In this document: one piece after another, positions 25,852 through 36,031 of the stretch
Position numbering within the stretch: position 1 is the stretch's first letter
Layout: each line of letters starts with the position of its first letter
From: JAWKVD01 sp041398225
GTDB taxonomy: Bacteria > Pseudomonadota > Alphaproteobacteria > Caulobacterales > Hyphomonadaceae
Assembly: GCA_041398225.1 (NCBI GenBank)
Contig: JAWKVD010000006.1
Location: 140,625-204,624, forward strand
Length of the DNA stretch: 64,000 nucleotides
Reading direction: 5' to 3'
Program-made: the position numbers and the translations under genes
Notes under the pieces: generated by a model
Database searches by the model: none
Seen by the model: the letters and a program-made list of their open reading frames with translations, nothing else
Told to the model about the DNA's origin: nothing

Positions 25852-26295
25852 ATGAAAACCTATACGATCAGCGAGCTTGCAAAAGAGTTCGGCGTGACGC
25901 CGCGTGCGTTACGTTTTTACGAAGACAAAGGATTGTTGAGTCCGACGCGGGAAGGTTTGAACCGCGTTTATTCCGCGAGCGACCGCGGAAGGTTGAAGTT
26001 GATTCTGCAGGGCAAGAGCGTCGGCTTCTCGCTGTCCGACATTCGCGAGATCCTCGAACTCTACAAGCTCGAAGGTCACCGCGCCCAGCTCAAGGTCGCG
26101 ATCAAGAAGTCGAAGGACCAGATGAAGGTGCTCGAGAAGCAGCGTCACGACATTGACGATGCGCTGGAGCAGCTGCGTCAGGGACTGCACTGGGCGGAAG
26201 CCAAGCTGCAGGAGCTGGGTCCGGCCGACGAGGTCGAGCGCTCCGCCCGCGCCTACGAGCAGGTGGCGCGCGCGGGAATGGACGACACGCCCTGA
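25852..26295 (+). CDS. MerR family regulator heading the beta-oxidation locus
   Basis: A 147-residue protein with the MerR winged-helix N-terminus (TISELAKEFGVTPRALRFYEDKGLL, then R-Y/A wing to about 75) and a long dimerisation coiled coil (KKSKDQMKVLEKQRHDIDDAL). No metal-binding cysteines are present, so it is not a metal sensor. MerR proteins of this type (LiuR-like) sit beside acyl-CoA catabolism genes in proteobacteria. The next three enzymes are a beta-oxidation set, so an acyl-CoA-responsive role is inferred. GGGAGGCGAG precedes the ATG. A stem-loop follows the stop. Confidence 0.88.
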   Translation: MKTYTISELAKEFGVTPRALRFYEDKGLLSPTREGLNRVYSASDRGRLKLILQGKSVGFSLSDIREILELYKLEGHRAQLKVAIKKSKDQMKVLEKQRHDIDDALEQLRQGLHWAEAKLQELGPADEVERSARAYEQVARAGMDDTP

Positions 26296-26316
26296 CACGG
26301 ACCGCCCCAGACCAAA

Positions 26317-26339
26317 GCCCCGGCCCCGAGGGCTGGGGC
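26317..26339. terminator. Stem-loop after the MerR gene
   Basis: GCCCC-G-GCCC pairs with GGGC-T-GGGGC across a CGA loop, with one G-U, 22 bp after the MerR stop. There is no U-tract downstream on the plus strand, so termination is only possible and it may be partial. Confidence 0.4.
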
Positions 26340-26450
26340 CTTGAAGACTGGGCCTGGGCGTAAAGGTCCTCGGGAAGCGGCCGGCGACGGCCCGCCGAAT
26401 ATTGATGTTCGGCGCCCGAGGGCTATTGTCCGCGACAAATCTTCGAAGGT

Positions 26451-26466
26451 CGCCGGGAGACCGGCG
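26451..26466 (+). promoter_or_regulatory. GNRA-capped hairpin in the acyl-CoA dehydrogenase leader
   Basis: CGCCGG-GAGA-CCGGCG forms a perfect 6-bp stem closed by a GAGA (GNRA-type) tetraloop, 26 bp before the dehydrogenase ATG. It would be in the 5' leader if transcription begins near 26430. The role is unknown. Confidence 0.35.
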
Positions 26467-26492
26467 ATCGCCTGCTAGGGAATCCCTGCGAG

Positions 26493-28271
<1,779 letters not shown>

Positions 28272-28483
28272 TGGACTCGGCAGCCACGCCAGCGGAGCGC
28301 GGATGGCCTACGACACGACGTCCAGCACACACCCCGGCGACGCGCTTCGGCGCGGCCGGAAAGGCTGTGCGGATCACGCCCCGCGCGCCGGCCGTTCACG
28401 GTTTGCTGCAGACGTTCGCGCGGCGTTGAACTCGCCGCACTTCACCCCGATCTCGAGACCAGCTTTTCCGGAAAGGAAACCCC

Positions 28484-29688
<1,205 letters not shown>

Positions 29689-29689
<1 letters not shown>

Positions 29690-29895
29690 TGGCCCGGGCC
29701 GAATTCGAGAAAGGCCTGCCGATCGGCGTCGCCGTGGGGATCGCGCTTGGCGCAGCCCTCGGCGTCGCCCTCGGCAACATGGCCTTTTTCGGATGCGGCC
29801 TCGCGCTCGGCATGGGTCTCGCGCCGGTATTCGGCAAGGCCCTCGCCGGGAAGAACAATGACGGGACGGGAGACGGCGCGTCCAGCGACGACTAG
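29689..29895 (+). CDS. Small Gly/Ala-rich membrane protein in the beta-oxidation operon
   Basis: A 68-residue protein whose ATG overlaps the thiolase stop (TGATG), so it is translationally coupled. Two hydrophobic Gly/Ala-rich stretches, GLPIGVAVGIALGAALGVALG and FFGCGLALGMGLAPVFG, look like a glycine-zipper transmembrane hairpin. The C-terminus is polar and acidic. No known family is recognised. Its position between thiolase and the trifunctional-type enzyme suggests a link to membrane association of beta-oxidation or acyl-CoA flux, but this is inference only. Confidence 0.6.
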
Positions 29896-29931
29896 CGCCG
29901 CCCCGAAAGGACCCCAGAAGGACCGACAGAC

Positions 29932-32157
29932 ATGGAACTGCAAACTTTCAAATTCGACGTCGACGCCGACGGCATCGCCCTGGCCACGTTCGACGTGCCG
30001 GGCAAGTCGATGAACACGCTGACGGCGGCCGCCATCAACGACCTCGCGGCGATCGCCGAGACGGTCTCGACCGACGCCAACATCAAGGGCCTGGTCATCA
30101 CCTCCGGCAAGACCTCGGGCTTCTGCGCCGGCGCCGATCTCGGCGAGCTTGGCGGCGGATCGATGTCCCCCGGCGCTGGCGGCGACCAGCAGGCGCAGCT
30201 CAAGGCCGCCTTCGACCGCGCCTACGAACTCAACCGCGTACTTCGCAAGCTCGAAACCTGCGGCAAGCCCATCGCCGCCGCGATCAACGGACTGGCGCTC
30301 GGCGGCGGTCTCGAAGTCACGCTGGCCTGCCACTACCGCATCGCGGCCGACGACAACCCCAAGCTCCAGCTTGGTCTGCCCGAGGCCAAGGTCGGCCTGA
30401 TGCCCGGCGGCGGCGGCACCCAGCGCCTTCCGCGCATCATGGGCGCGCAGGCGGCCGCGCCCTACCTGCTGCAGGGGCAGAGCATGAAAGTCGCCGACGC
30501 CAAGTCCAACGGCGTCGTGCACGATCTCGCGCCCACGGTCGAACTGGTCGACAAGGCCAAGGCCTGGGTGAAAGCCAACCCCAACGCCAAGGCGCCGTGG
30601 GATGAAGGCAAGCTGCGGGTTCCGGGCGGTCTGCCCAACTCGCCGGGCGGCGCGCAGGTCTTCACCATGGGCAACGCGCTTCTCGCCAAGCAGACCTGGG
30701 GCAACTACCCCGCGCAGAAACACATCCTCTCGGCTGTCTACGAAGGCCTTCAGGTCCCGATCGACGCGGGCCTGCGCATCGAAAGCCGCTACTTCGTCAA
30801 GACGCTGATGACGCCCGAGGCGCGCGGCATGATCCGCACGCTCTTCCTGTCCATGCAGGAGCTTAGCAAGGGCGCCTCGCGTCCGGCGGGCGTGCCCCCT
30901 TACGAGGTCAAAAAGGCCGTCGTCGTCGGCGCCGGACTGATGGGCGCGGGCATCGCCTACGTTCAGGCCAAGGCCGGCATCGAAACCGTCCTCATCGACG
31001 TCAGCCAGGAGTCCGCCGACAAGGGCAAGGACTACTCGCGCCGTCTCGTCCAAAAGGACGTCTCGCGCGGCAAGATCACCCAGGAGAAGGGCGACGCCCT
31101 GCTGGCGCTGATCACGCCCACCACCGACTACTCGATGGTCGACGGCGCCGACTTCGTCGTCGAGGCCGTGTTCGAAAACCCAGAGATCAAGGCCAAGGTC
31201 ACAGAGCAGATCGAGGCGCATCTCGGCGAAAACGCCGTCATGGGCACCAACACCTCGACGCTGCCGATCACCGGCCTCGCCAAGGCGTCGAAGCGTCCCG
31301 CCAACTTCATCGGCGTGCACTTCTTCTCGCCGGTCGAGCGCATGGGTCTGGTCGAGCTTATCCGCGGCGCGGAAACCAGCGATGAAACGCTGGCCAAGGC
31401 GATGGATTACGTCATCCGGATTCGCAAGACGCCGGTCGCCGTGAACGACCATCGCGGCTTCTACACTTCGCGCGTGTTCGGCACCTATCCCGAAGAAGGC
31501 ATGAACATGGTGGCCGAAGGCGTCGCGCCGGCCATCGTGGAGAATGTCGGCCGCATGGCCGGCATGCCCATGGGCCCGCTCGAAGTCTCCGACAGCGTCG
31601 GCATCGACACCATGCTCAAGATCGGACGCGAGTCCGCCAAGGCCGCCAACATCTCCTACGAGCAGAACCCGGTCGGCGATCTGGTGGCGTGGATCGCGGA
31701 AAGCGAGGGCCGCGTCGGCCGCAAGGCGGGCAAGGGCTTCTACGTCTACAACGATGCGGGCAAGCCCGATCACATCTTCCCGGGCATCGCCGAGAAGATC
31801 GAACAGAAGATCACCGAATGCCCGCCTGAGCTGAAGGTCGAACTCACCAAGCGCTTCCTCTATCGCCAGTGCGTCGAGGTCGCGCGTTGCTTCGAAGAGG
31901 GCGTCATCACCGATGCGCGCGATGCGGATGTGGGCTCCATCCTGGCCTGGGGCTTCGCGCCGTACTCTGGCGGCGTTTGCTCCTTCATGGACCTCAAGGT
32001 CGGCGTCGCGGAGTTCGTGAAAGAGTGCGATCGCCTGGCGGAATCCTATGGCGAACGCTTCCGTCCCAACGCGTTGCTGCGCGACATGGCGGCCAAGGGC
32101 GAGACCTTCTACGGACGCTTCCCGCCCGCCCAGCAGCAGGAATCGGCTGCGGCCTAA
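29932..32157 (+). CDS. Fatty-acid oxidation multifunctional protein: enoyl-CoA hydratase / 3-hydroxyacyl-CoA dehydrogenase
   Basis: A 741-residue protein. The N-terminal crotonase domain (about 1-190) has SGFCAGADLGELGG and GLALGGGLEVTLACHYRIAA, with an LGLPEAKVGLMPGGGG loop. The NAD-binding 3-hydroxyacyl-CoA dehydrogenase domain starts at VVVGAGLMGAGIAYVQAKAG (about 329) and includes VHFFSPVERMGLVE (about 462). C-terminal HAD helices follow to about 720. It does the second and third steps of beta-oxidation (FadB/FadJ type). With the acyl-CoA dehydrogenase and thiolase it completes the cycle at one locus. A hairpin chain follows its stop. Confidence 0.94.
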   Translation: MELQTFKFDVDADGIALATFDVPGKSMNTLTAAAINDLAAIAETVSTDANIKGLVITSGKTSGFCAGADLGELGGGSMSPGAGGDQQAQLKAAFDRAYELNRVLRKLETCGKPIAAAINGLALGGGLEVTLACHYRIAADDNPKLQLGLPEAKVGLMPGGGGTQRLPRIMGAQAAAPYLLQGQSMKVADAKSNGVVHDLAPTVELVDKAKAWVKANPNAKAPWDEGKLRVPGGLPNSPGGAQVFTMGNALLAKQTWGNYPAQKHILSAVYEGLQVPIDAGLRIESRYFVKTLMTPEARGMIRTLFLSMQELSKGASRPAGVPPYEVKKAVVVGAGLMGAGIAYVQAKAGIETVLIDVSQESADKGKDYSRRLVQKDVSRGKITQEKGDALLALITPTTDYSMVDGADFVVEAVFENPEIKAKVTEQIEAHLGENAVMGTNTSTLPITGLAKASKRPANFIGVHFFSPVERMGLVELIRGAETSDETLAKAMDYVIRIRKTPVAVNDHRGFYTSRVFGTYPEEGMNMVAEGVAPAIVENVGRMAGMPMGPLEVSDSVGIDTMLKIGRESAKAANISYEQNPVGDLVAWIAESEGRVGRKAGKGFYVYNDAGKPDHIFPGIAEKIEQKITECPPELKVELTKRFLYRQCVEVARCFEEGVITDARDADVGSILAWGFAPYSGGVCSFMDLKVGVAEFVKECDRLAESYGERFRPNALLRDMAAKGETFYGRFPPAQQQESAAA

Positions 32158-32171
32158 GAGACGTCTGGTCT

Positions 32172-32255
32172 GGACGCGTCTGCACAGCAGACGCGTCCCC
32201 AGCGAACGCTGGGGTGAGAAGCGGTTCGCGAAGCGAACGAAACGCATGCGTTTCG
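32172..32255. terminator. Chain of four perfect hairpins after the beta-oxidation operon
   Basis: In order: GGACGCGTCTGC / GCAGACGCGTCC with an ACA loop (32172-32198), CCCCAGCG-AA-CGCTGGGG (32197-32214), GTTCGC-GAA-GCGAAC (32224-32238), and the 18-bp palindrome CGAAACGCATGCGTTTCG (32238-32255). The first starts 14 bp after the stop codon. It probably ends the transcript and shields its 3' end. No strong U-tract is seen. Confidence 0.6.
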
Positions 32256-32342
32256 AGCGACGAACGGCGCGAGCCCCCAAGGTATCAGAGCGCGAGGGGC
32301 CGGGGACGCGTCTCTGCGAGACGCTCTTTCATCTCGGTCACC

Positions 32343-32472
32343 CACACCTGTCATCCCGGGCGAGCGTAGCGAGACCCGGGACCCATTCCTCAACCGGGAC
32401 GGCCTATCTCAATGGGTCCCGGGTCTCGGCCGGACTTCGTCCGCGGCCTCGCCCGGGATGACAGCCGGTGTG
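32343..32472. repeat. Large palindromic repeat element (REP/cruciform type)
   Basis: Nested perfect inverted repeats: outer CACACC/GGTGTG, then TGTCATCCCGGGCGAG (32349-32364) with CTCGCCCGGGATGACA (32448-32463), then GAGACCCGGGACCCATT (32371-32387) with AATGGGTCCCGGGTCTC (32411-32427). The right arm alone has an extra GGCCGGAC-TTCG-TCCGCGGCC mini-hairpin. Elements with this CCCGGG/ACCCATT spelling are dispersed in many alphaproteobacterial genomes (recalled, not searched). Confidence 0.65.
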
Positions 32473-32506
32473 CGGCTTCGCAACGGTCCAGCAACGACGA
32501 CGGCGC

Positions 32507-32580
32507 CTTTCCTCCACCGCCTCTGGCGGGGGAGGTGGATCGCGAGCCCGAAGGGCGAAGCGAGACGGAGGGGGTGGCGG
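32507..32580. repeat. Second dispersed-type palindromic repeat
   Basis: CCTCCACCGCC...GGCGGGGGAGGTGG forms a hairpin, followed by a GCGAGCCCGAAGGGCGAAGCGAG segment with small inverted repeats and a G-rich tail. Similar short elements recur in alphaproteobacterial intergenic regions. No gene is seen in it. Confidence 0.45.
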
Positions 32581-33118
32581 CAAACTAATCCGACCCACTC
32601 ATTCTTGCCCCCATATTTCACCTCGCGTCTGGCGCGGGGAGGGTTCGGGAGACGTTCCGGAGTCCATCGAATGTCAGGCGCCGGCCGGCGTGTGGAGGTC
32701 GCCGCCAGTCCGCTCCGGTTTGTCCGACGAGAGATCGAACGAGGAACCGACAGCATCCGGGTTCGCCCCGGAAGGACGCGGCTTCAGCCTGCAAACAGGC
32801 TCCGGGGTGTCGAAACCGGGGTTCCAGGTCTCGCGGAGAGATCTGCACGCGGGTCCGGGATGCGGAAATGGGTCCAAATGCTGGACGTGGGCCGTGCGAT
32901 CTCAGACGATCGAGACGCAACCGGTGTTCCCCAGCCAAACCCGCCAGCCGCACCGGATCTCAAACCGGCCGCGGGGCGCGTGACGATCGCGTCTTACTCG
33001 CTGGTCCTCGCGACCAGCACATCGGCGCGGCCCCACGCGCCCCGGCCTCCCCAACTAGCGGGAGGAGACCGCAGCATCCCGGACGGCGCAGGCCGGTCCG
33101 GCTGAAGCCGTTGCGCAC
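32581..33118. other. Non-coding region of about 0.54 kb without a recognised feature
   Basis: Open frames cross this stretch, but their conceptual products are Arg/Pro/Ser-rich with no start signal, they begin inside the repeats, and they resemble no family. It does not match the tmRNA, RNase P, SRP or 6S RNA landmarks I know. It could be a decayed gene, an unknown RNA or spacer. Confidence 0.4.
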
Positions 33119-33123
33119 CGGCC

Positions 33124-33157
33124 AAAGAAAACGCCCCGGCCGCGAACGACCGGGGCG
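33124..33157 (-). terminator. Terminator of the OmpA-family gene
   Basis: A stem CGCCCCGG / CCGGGGCG with a 10-nt loop. Read on the minus strand, it is followed by TTTTCTTT. It lies about 28 bp beyond the stop at 33185. Confidence 0.75.
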
Positions 33158-33184
33158 CTTGTCTCTATTGCCGTCCTGTCGGTC

Positions 33185-33835
33185 CTAGCTGGTGACCGGC
33201 GTCAGGATGATCTGAACGCGGCGGTTCACCGACTTGTTCTCCGGCGTGGTGTTCGGAACCAGCGGCTGCGTTTCGCCGCGACCGGTCGCCGTCATGCGCA
33301 CCGCCTGCACGCCCTGGGCCTGCAGATAGTCGCGAACCGAATACGCGCGGCGCTCGGAGAGCTGCTGGTTGTACTCGGCGGCGCCGTCGGAGTCGGCGTG
33401 GCCGATAATGTCGACCGCCGTCGACGGATAAGCGACGAGCGTGCGCGAGACGTCGTTCAGCGCGTTGTAGAATTGCGGCTGAATGGTCGACTGGTTGACC
33501 GCGAAGGTCACGTCGGCCGGCATGCGCAGTTCGATCTGGTCGCCGTTCTGGATCACGTCGATGCCGGTACCAGCCGTGCGTTGACGCAGTTCGGCGGCCT
33601 GCTTGTCCATGTAGTTGCCGGCCGCGCTGCCGGCGATCGCGCCAACGGCGGCGCCGATGGCGACGTTGCGGGTGTCGTTGCCGCCGGCGAGGGCGCCGGC
33701 CGCCGCGCCGCCGAGCGCGCCGAGAATGGCGCCGCGGTTGCGGTTCTGGTTCATGGGCTCGCCCGTCACCGGGTCATAGGTCTGGCAGGCCGTCACGGCG
33801 AGCGCCGCGACCGACAATACGAAGAGGCGTTTCAT
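33185..33835 (-). CDS. OmpA-family outer-membrane lipoprotein with glycine zipper
   Basis: A 216-residue protein. The signal peptide ends in a lipobox (SVAALAVTACQ), so Cys17 is probably lipidated. A glycine-zipper segment (ILGALGGAAAGALAGG and VAIGAAVGAIAGSAAGNYM, about 37-78) is followed by an OmpA/MotB peptidoglycan-binding domain (about 95-210) with DVTFAVNQSTIQPQF, DIIGHADSDGAAEYNQQLSE and NRRVQIIL. This is the YiaD-like layout, which tethers the outer membrane to the cell wall. Overlapping palindromes lie upstream at 33898-33924. Confidence 0.93.
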   Translation of the reverse strand: MKRLFVLSVAALAVTACQTYDPVTGEPMNQNRNRGAILGALGGAAAGALAGGNDTRNVAIGAAVGAIAGSAAGNYMDKQAAELRQRTAGTGIDVIQNGDQIELRMPADVTFAVNQSTIQPQFYNALNDVSRTLVAYPSTAVDIIGHADSDGAAEYNQQLSERRAYSVRDYLQAQGVQAVRMTATGRGETQPLVPNTTPENKSVNRRVQIILTPVTS

Positions 33836-33897
33836 TTGTTATCTCCGCTGCATGTAGATATCTGCGGCGATCGCTATGCGCCGCAATATGAACCCAA

Positions 33898-33924
33898 CCC
33901 GAACAGGTTCGGGGGAGAACCTGT
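33898..33924. promoter_or_regulatory. Overlapping palindromes upstream of the OmpA-family gene
   Basis: CCCGAAC-AG-GTTCGGG (33898-33913) is a perfect palindrome. Its right half is shared with a second one, ACAGGTTC (33903-33910) / GAACCTGT (33917-33924). They lie 63-89 bp upstream of the ompA-like start codon. This could be an operator or two mutually exclusive leader hairpins. It does not fit the GTTC-N7-GTTC SOS pattern. Confidence 0.4.
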
Positions 33925-34185
33925 CCAACCGTTATTTGCAAGGTTGAACGCATCCTAGCGCCCGGTGTTCCCCTTGTAGCCCTGATACTGCAGTGCTTTC
34001 CGGAATTTCATCTTCCCCCCTGCGGTCTTCCCGCGCACGGCAGGCGCCGGCCATGGGTTCAGCATGGCATTTGTCGAGCCCGGCAAATCCGGTCTAAACT
34101 GCAGCGCCACTTCAGTGACGCAGCGGCGTCGCGTTGGGTGGGGGAGTTTGCGGGTCCCCGCAAGAGTTCGTGCAGGTCGACATAC

Positions 34186-35082
34186 ATGTTCAGTATGGTT
34201 CGGAAGGACGGAACGTCTTTGTGCGTTCGGGCGCTCGCCCCTGCGCTGGCGATGCTTGTTGTGCTGTCCGCCTGCGGCCAGAACGACGCAGCCGACCCGC
34301 AGGCCGGCGCCGGTGAGACCCAGGCCGATTCGCTGGATGCGGATGTGCCGCCCGCCGCCGAGGCGACCGAATCGACCCGCCCCTCGGTTCTGGCGCGCAC
34401 CGCGCCCTTGGAGCCGGAAGTTCTCGACACCTCCGCCTGGAGCATTCAGCCGCCGTTCTACGCCGTGGGCGACGAACCTTTCTGGCGGCTGGAGATGATC
34501 GACGGCTGGTTCGTGTTCCGTCGTTCGGGCCTGCCCGAAATCGAAGCCCCGATCGCCAATCCCGAGAAGGCGGCGGGCGGCGACCATTTCGACGTGACGC
34601 CGCTCGATATCGTCATCACGCCGGGCCGCTGCACCACGCTGGACGGCGAAGCCGGCGTCGCACAGGCCAACGTCACCTTCGATGGCGGTTCCTACGAGGG
34701 CTGCGTGTTCACCGGCGCGGTCGGCGGCTCGTCCGCGGAAGCCACCGCCGTGATCGACGCCATCCCCGCGATCGACAGCTGTCTTGCGCGGCTCGGCGAG
34801 CCGGCCGTGGTGACCAGCATCTTCCCGCGCGAGGACAACCGCACCAGCATGGGGCTACGCACCCATGACGGCCGTCTCTACGAATGCGCCGCCGAGCAGG
34901 GCACGGGCGAAATCGCCTTCCTCGATGCGCAGGAGCCCAACAGCGCCAGCTCGTGGCTTGCGACCCGCATGCGCTTCCTGCGCGCCGGCGTGGAGGGGTT
35001 CCCGGATTGCGAGGACATGGAGACCGTGACCTCCGGAGACACGGTTCTTGGCGTGCTCCTCGGCCCGAAATGCAAGTTCTGA
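34186..35082 (+). CDS. COG3650-like lipoprotein of unknown function
   Basis: A 298-residue protein. A signal peptide ends at a lipobox (AMLVVLSACGQ) and is followed by an acidic Ala/Asp-rich linker (about 30-70). The folded domain contains YAVGDEPFWRLEMIDGW, the GxEPFW pattern of COG3650-type membrane proteins, and a second half with several cysteines (RCTTL, GCVFTG, SCLARL, ECAAEQ, DCEDM, KCKF). The function is unknown. The ATG at 34186 is preferred because the signal peptide starts there; a Met three codons later is equally possible. No operon partner is seen downstream on its strand. Confidence 0.7.
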   Translation: MFSMVRKDGTSLCVRALAPALAMLVVLSACGQNDAADPQAGAGETQADSLDADVPPAAEATESTRPSVLARTAPLEPEVLDTSAWSIQPPFYAVGDEPFWRLEMIDGWFVFRRSGLPEIEAPIANPEKAAGGDHFDVTPLDIVITPGRCTTLDGEAGVAQANVTFDGGSYEGCVFTGAVGGSSAEATAVIDAIPAIDSCLARLGEPAVVTSIFPREDNRTSMGLRTHDGRLYECAAEQGTGEIAFLDAQEPNSASSWLATRMRFLRAGVEGFPDCEDMETVTSGDTVLGVLLGPKCKF

Positions 35083-35099
35083 GGGTCTAGCCGGCGGGG

Positions 35100-35534
35100 C
35101 TAGTCGCGCCGGTTCACGTCGAACGAGCGTATCTGCCCGAACCTGGCGGTCGGCTGCGCGGCGACCTCGACCGGGTGTCTTGGCAGGGACCGGACCTCCG
35201 ACCACGCGCTGCCGCCGCTTGGCGCCGGGTTCGGGGTGTTTGCGTCCTCCAGCCCGCGCCGGGCCGCCGAGGCGAGTTCCTGAACGCGGCGAGCGAAGTC
35301 GCCGCCGCCCATCGGCCAGCGGGTGGCCTCGAGATCGACCGTGCTGGCGCGTTCGATCTCGCGTCCGTCACGCCGAAGGATACGTATCTGGGGCGGCGCG
35401 CCGCAGACCTCGACGACATAGCCCTCGGTGTCGAACGCCCAGGTGTTCTCCGAGGTCGCCCGCCAGGGAACATCGTTGCGCTCGCTCATCTCCCAGAGCG
35501 TCACCACCAGCTTCTGCGTGGTTTCATGCAACAT
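35100..35534 (-). CDS. Hypothetical protein
   Basis: A 144-residue soluble protein. An N-terminal region with two Trp residues (VTLWEMSERNDVPWRATSENTW) is followed by a short beta-rich part (YVVEVCGAPPQIRILRRDGR) and a Pro/Ser-rich tail. No signal peptide, membrane helix or known family is recognised. It lies downstream of vsr on the same strand with a 52-bp gap, and could share its transcript. Confidence 0.55.
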   Translation of the reverse strand: MLHETTQKLVVTLWEMSERNDVPWRATSENTWAFDTEGYVVEVCGAPPQIRILRRDGREIERASTVDLEATRWPMGGGDFARRVQELASAARRGLEDANTPNPAPSGGSAWSEVRSLPRHPVEVAAQPTARFGQIRSFDVNRRD

Positions 35535-35586
35535 GAAGCGGAACCCGTTGATCCTAAACGGACCATGCGGGCGGGGCAGGTTCCGG

Positions 35587-36012
35587 TCAAGCGCGCCGGG
35601 GGATGCGTCCCACCGACCGGCTCAGGCGTCGGGACAGCTTGTCGGCGTCGCGGGTCTGGCACTCCCAGACGACCACGACGCGCCAGCCGAGCTTCTCCAA
35701 CGCGCGGATCGCGGCGCGGTCGCGTTTGCGGTTGCGAGCGATCTTGGCCAGCCAGTAGTCGCGGTTGGTCTCCGGCGTGCGGGCCCCGCGCGGGCAGGTA
35801 TGCCCATGCCAGAAGCACCCATGAACGAACACCACTACGCGTCTGGATGGAAAGACGAGATCGGGGGACCCGGGCAGATCTGAGCGGTGGAGACGGAAGC
35901 GGAGCCCCAGCGCGTGGGCCGCCTTGCGGACTCTCAATTCTGGCGTGGTGTTCCGCGACTGAACCGCGCGCATGACGCGCGACCGCGTTTCGGGATCGAA
36001 GACGTCCGCCAT
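35587..36012 (-). CDS. vsr: Very short patch repair endonuclease (Vsr)
   Basis: A 141-residue Vsr nuclease that nicks beside T:G mismatches produced by deamination of 5-methylcytosine. Visible landmarks are DVFDPETRSRVMRAVQSRNTTPE, Asp51 in LPGSPDLVFP (the catalytic acid of the family), the zinc/His motif FVHGCFWHGHTC, and WRVVVVWEC. The start at 36012 (MADVFD) is chosen because upstream residues match no family member and overlap the methyltransferase gene. It lies 19 bp downstream of the Dcm-type methyltransferase gene, the classic dcm-vsr pairing. Confidence 0.95.
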   Translation of the reverse strand: MADVFDPETRSRVMRAVQSRNTTPELRVRKAAHALGLRFRLHRSDLPGSPDLVFPSRRVVVFVHGCFWHGHTCPRGARTPETNRDYWLAKIARNRKRDRAAIRALEKLGWRVVVVWECQTRDADKLSRRLSRSVGRIPRRA

Positions 36013-36031
36013 GAGCGAGAGATAGCCAGCC

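Noticed and set aside
32458..33105. A 215-codon frame in the palindrome-rich gap
   Set aside because: It starts inside a repeat element, has no ribosome site, and the product is Arg/Pro/Ser-rich without a match.
34186..34208. GTTC-type repeats near 34189-34202 as a fourth SOS box
   Set aside because: The spacing between the two GTTC is 6, not 7, and lies within the coding start of a lipoprotein gene.
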